From Aliivibrio sifiae (GTDB lineage: Bacteria; Pseudomonadota; Gammaproteobacteria; Enterobacterales; Vibrionaceae), in NCBI RefSeq assembly GCF_002954715.1, contig NZ_MSCP01000002.1, positions 372,957 to 436,956 of the forward strand: a DNA stretch of 64,000 bases. The letters are read 5' to 3'. Both the position numbers and the translations under genes were made by a program. Under the pieces are notes generated by a model, which worked only from the letters and a program-made list of their open reading frames with translations, made no database searches and was not told the origin of the DNA. Below are positions 62,119 through 64,000 of this stretch, in pieces (position 1 is the stretch's first letter; each line of letters opens with the position of its first letter).

Positions 62119-62412
62119 AATTTGGTCTCTTTTTTACCACTTTTGATGTATGAATACATCATGATATTTATGTTCGACACTTTCTTTGATTTAGCGCAAT
62201 TATGCTCGTTCGCGCTTTCGTTTTGTTTTCGTAGTGGTACATGAGTCACATGTTTTTCATTATACGAACGTGTTTTTTGTACTTTTACGCGACGCTTGAT
62301 GGAATAATTTGAGTGTTTTCGAGTGCGTTAACATCAGATTTGCGAGTGACTTCAAAAACACTCGAAATGAGGTGATATAATCGAGAAAATTATAAGTCAA
62401 TCTGGGTACTGA
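62119..62412. promoter_or_regulatory. Divergent regulatory region glpABC / Fe-S oxidoreductase
   Basis: A 294-bp gap holding several glp-type signals: TATGTTCG (62169-62176), TATGCTCGTTCGCGCTTTCG (62201-62220) and an inverted ACGAACGT-type half site (62259-62271), all related to GlpR operators. An FNR-like TTGAT-TTAG-CGCAA lies at 62186-62199. A repeated element (GAGTGTTTTCGAGTG near 62310 and its inverse AAAACACTCGAAA near 62350) lies closer to the right-hand gene. Assignments are by resemblance. Confidence 0.45.
62144..62161. promoter_or_regulatory. 18-bp palindrome in the glpA leader
   Basis: Perfect arms TGATGTAT and ATACATCA around GA, 26 bp upstream of the glpA ATG. It resembles the NorR-like palindrome but with a 6-bp rather than 7-bp centre between GT and AC. 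Confidence 0.5.
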
Positions 62413-64000
62413 ATGATGAAAATAACTATAGATAAACAAACATTCACTATCGATGAAGAGATAACACTGTTAGCAGCTACAAAGGAATGCAATGTCGAGA
62501 TCCCTTCACTATGCGGAAACAACATTAATGGTGAAAAAATACCATGTGATTTGTGTGTAGTTGAAATTGAAGGGCAAGGAACTCAACGTGCTTGTGAAAC
62601 TCAAGTCGTTGATGGTATGCAAGTGATCACTTCGTCTGAAGCGTTAGCAAAACGTCGTCAAAGTGCATTAAATAAAATACTTTCTGATCATTACGCAGAT
62701 TGCGAAGCGCCGTGTCAAACAGCGTGTCCTGCTGGTGTAGATATTCAATCATACCTGTATCATATTTCGCAAAATGATCATCAAAAAGCGATTGAAGTCA
62801 TCAAACGAACATTACCAATGCCATTGTCGATTGGTCGTGTGTGTCCTGCTTTCTGTGAAACAGAGTGCCGTCGTGGATTAGTTGATGAGCCATTGGCTAT
62901 TCGTCAGTTAAAACGTCACGCTGCAGATGCAGATTTGAATGCGCAGGAATCTTACGTTCCACCGAAAAAAGCAGATAAGGGTAAATCCATTGCCGTGATT
63001 GGTAGTGGCCCTGGTGGATTAACCTGTGGTTACTACTTAACCAATGAAGGTTACAGTGTCACGGTTTTTGATTCCATGCCAAAAGCGGGTGGTTGGTTAC
63101 GTTATGGTATCCCTGAATATCGTTTGCCAAAATCTATCCTAGATAAAGAGATTGAGTTGATGTGCCGTAACGGTATGGAGATCCAAACTTCTGTTAAGTT
63201 AGGTGAAGATTTCTCATTGTCTCAATTGAGTGATGAGTACGACGCAGTGTGTTTGGCTGTTGGTGCTTCAAAAGCCGTTGAAATGCATTACGAAGGCAGT
63301 GAGCTTGGTGGCTGTTATTTAGGTGTTGATTACTTAAAAGATTACGTAACAGAATCTAAATTAACAACAGGAAAAAAAGTAGCGGTTATTGGTGGTGGTA
63401 ACACGGCGATTGACTGTGCTCGTACAGCGGTACGTGATGGTGCAGATACTACGCTTATTTATCGTCGTACTCGTGAAGAAATGCCAGCGGAAGATTATGA
63501 AGTAGTTGAAGCTGAACATGAAGGTGTTAAATTCCATTTCTTAACTAATCCTGTTGAGAATATTGCAGATACAGATGGTCGTGTTACTCAAGTTCGCTTA
63601 GAAAAAATGGCATTGGGTGAACCTGATGCGTCTGGTCGTCGTAGTCCAAAAGCAACAGGTGAATTCTTCATTGAAGACTTTGATACCGTAATTTCAGCGG
63701 TATCTCAAAAACCAGATTTAAGCTTTTTAGAAAACGACACTATTGATTTGCCACTGACTCGTTGGAATACGGCGGATTCAAATAGCCTAACTATGCACAG
63801 CGGTGTGAAAAATATTTTTAGCATCGGTGATTTTCGCCGTGGCCCAGCAACAGCGATTGAAGCGGTTGCAGATGGGCGAATTGCCGCAGAAGCGATTGAT
63901 CGTTTCTTTAGTGGTGATATGGAGAAGATTCCAACCAAACAGTTTAATTCTCAAAAAGAGAAAAAGACCAAGCAGGTAGATCCTAAATACTTCGAGCATA
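62413..64000 (+). CDS. GltD-like Fe-S flavoprotein with N-terminal [2Fe-2S] domain (3' end beyond window)
   Basis: An open frame from tandem ATGs at 62413/62416 runs off the right edge (529 residues visible). The N-terminal 2Fe-2S ferredoxin domain has Cys34, Cys45, Cys48 and Cys61 (as in NuoG and formate dehydrogenase N-termini). A Fer4_20 region follows with two cysteine clusters (CEAPCQTACPAG, GRVCPAFCETECRRG), then FAD- and NAD(P)-binding folds (VIGSGPGGLTCGYYL, GGWLRYGIPEYRLPK, VIGGGNTAIDCAR, FSIGDFRRGPATAIEAVADGR). This matches glutamate-synthase small-chain-like proteins that often partner a molybdenum formate dehydrogenase; that partner may lie beyond the edge. It is divergent from glpABC. 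Confidence 0.88.
   Translation, partial: MMKITIDKQTFTIDEEITLLAATKECNVEIPSLCGNNINGEKIPCDLCVVEIEGQGTQRACETQVVDGMQVITSSEALAKRRQSALNKILSDHYADCEAPCQTACPAGVDIQSYLYHISQNDHQKAIEVIKRTLPMPLSIGRVCPAFCETECRRGLVDEPLAIRQLKRHAADADLNAQESYVPPKKADKGKSIAVIGSGPGGLTCGYYLTNEGYSVTVFDSMPKAGGWLRYGIPEYRLPKSILDKEIELMCRNGMEIQTSVKLGEDFSLSQLSDEYDAVCLAVGASKAVEMHYEGSELGGCYLGVDYLKDYVTESKLTTGKKVAVIGGGNTAIDCARTAVRDGADTTLIYRRTREEMPAEDYEVVEAEHEGVKFHFLTNPVENIADTDGRVTQVRLEKMALGEPDASGRRSPKATGEFFIEDFDTVISAVSQKPDLSFLENDTIDLPLTRWNTADSNSLTMHSGVKNIFSIGDFRRGPATAIEAVADGRIAAEAIDRFFSGDMEKIPTKQFNSQKEKKTKQVDPKYFEH

Noticed and set aside
63705-63999. Two minus-strand ORFs near the right edge
   Set aside because: They are antisense to the continuous GltD-like reading frame and overlap each other in different frames.
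1-64000. CRISPR arrays, tRNA or rRNA genes, transposases, phage genes
   Set aside because: Looked for in both strands by eye; no regularly spaced repeats, cloverleaf candidates or transposase-like proteins were found.

Overview
The window looks like a piece of the smaller chromosome of a Vibrionaceae bacterium, most likely Aliivibrio (A. fischeri/logei group). Reasons: low GC, AT-rich intergenic DNA, a bcs cellulose locus, glpFKRD plus glpABC, ToxR-like membrane regulators, GGDEF/EAL proteins, and NorR-linked hcp-hcr. The species is inferred from gene content and style, not from a search. No rRNA, tRNA, insertion sequence, phage or CRISPR array was seen.

Layout. 1-12.4 kb: cellulose biosynthesis, with bcsE (cut by the left edge, minus strand) divergent from bcsR-bcsQ-bcsA-bcsB-bcsZ-bcsC. 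12.5-17.1 kb: nitrosative-stress block hcr, hcp, norR (all minus), with a recognisable sigma-54 promoter, NorR-type palindromes and an FNR-type promoter. 17.3-19.0 kb: a GGDEF-EAL protein with a shortened sensor region. 19.2-23.7 kb: a second cbb3-type oxidase (cytochrome c, ccoN, ccoO and a five-heme CcoP fusion). 23.9-25.4 kb: arsenite pump and ArsR with two matching operators. 25.6-39.9 kb: a mosaic of small units (two conserved hypotheticals, Lrp regulator with a Gate-domain permease, M14 carboxypeptidase with aminotransferase, AraC regulator, EamA transporter, DsbA-like protein with yghU, Fur-box-controlled metal permease, astB, LRR-kinase protein, small membrane proteins).

40.3-45.4 kb: glpF-glpK, glpR, glpD (glycerol uptake, phosphorylation, aerobic oxidation). 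45.4-57.6 kb: a sensory block bracketed by two paralogous ToxR-like regulators. It holds a secreted Ntn amidase (bile-salt hydrolase/penicillin V acylase family), a GGDEF protein with a degenerate EAL domain, a hybrid histidine kinase overlapping a di-heme peroxidase gene, a 53-residue ORF and a chemoreceptor. 57.7-62.1 kb: glpC, glpB, glpA (minus), the anaerobic glycerol-3-phosphate dehydrogenase. 62.4 kb to the right edge: an Fe-S flavoprotein of the GltD type, cut by the edge.

How it fits together: the glp genes at both sides of the sensory block form one regulon with aerobic (GlpD) and anaerobic (GlpABC) branches; GlpR-like sites sit upstream of glpF, glpD and glpA. c-di-GMP recurs: BcsA (PilZ) and BcsE (GIL) read it, and the 17.3 kb and 48.2 kb proteins probably break and make it. 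The least ordinary items are the pentaheme CcoP fusion, the peroxidase/hybrid-kinase/GGDEF gene string, the ToxR-like pair flanking the sensory block, and a cellulase (BcsZ) with Asn where Asp is usual for the catalytic base.
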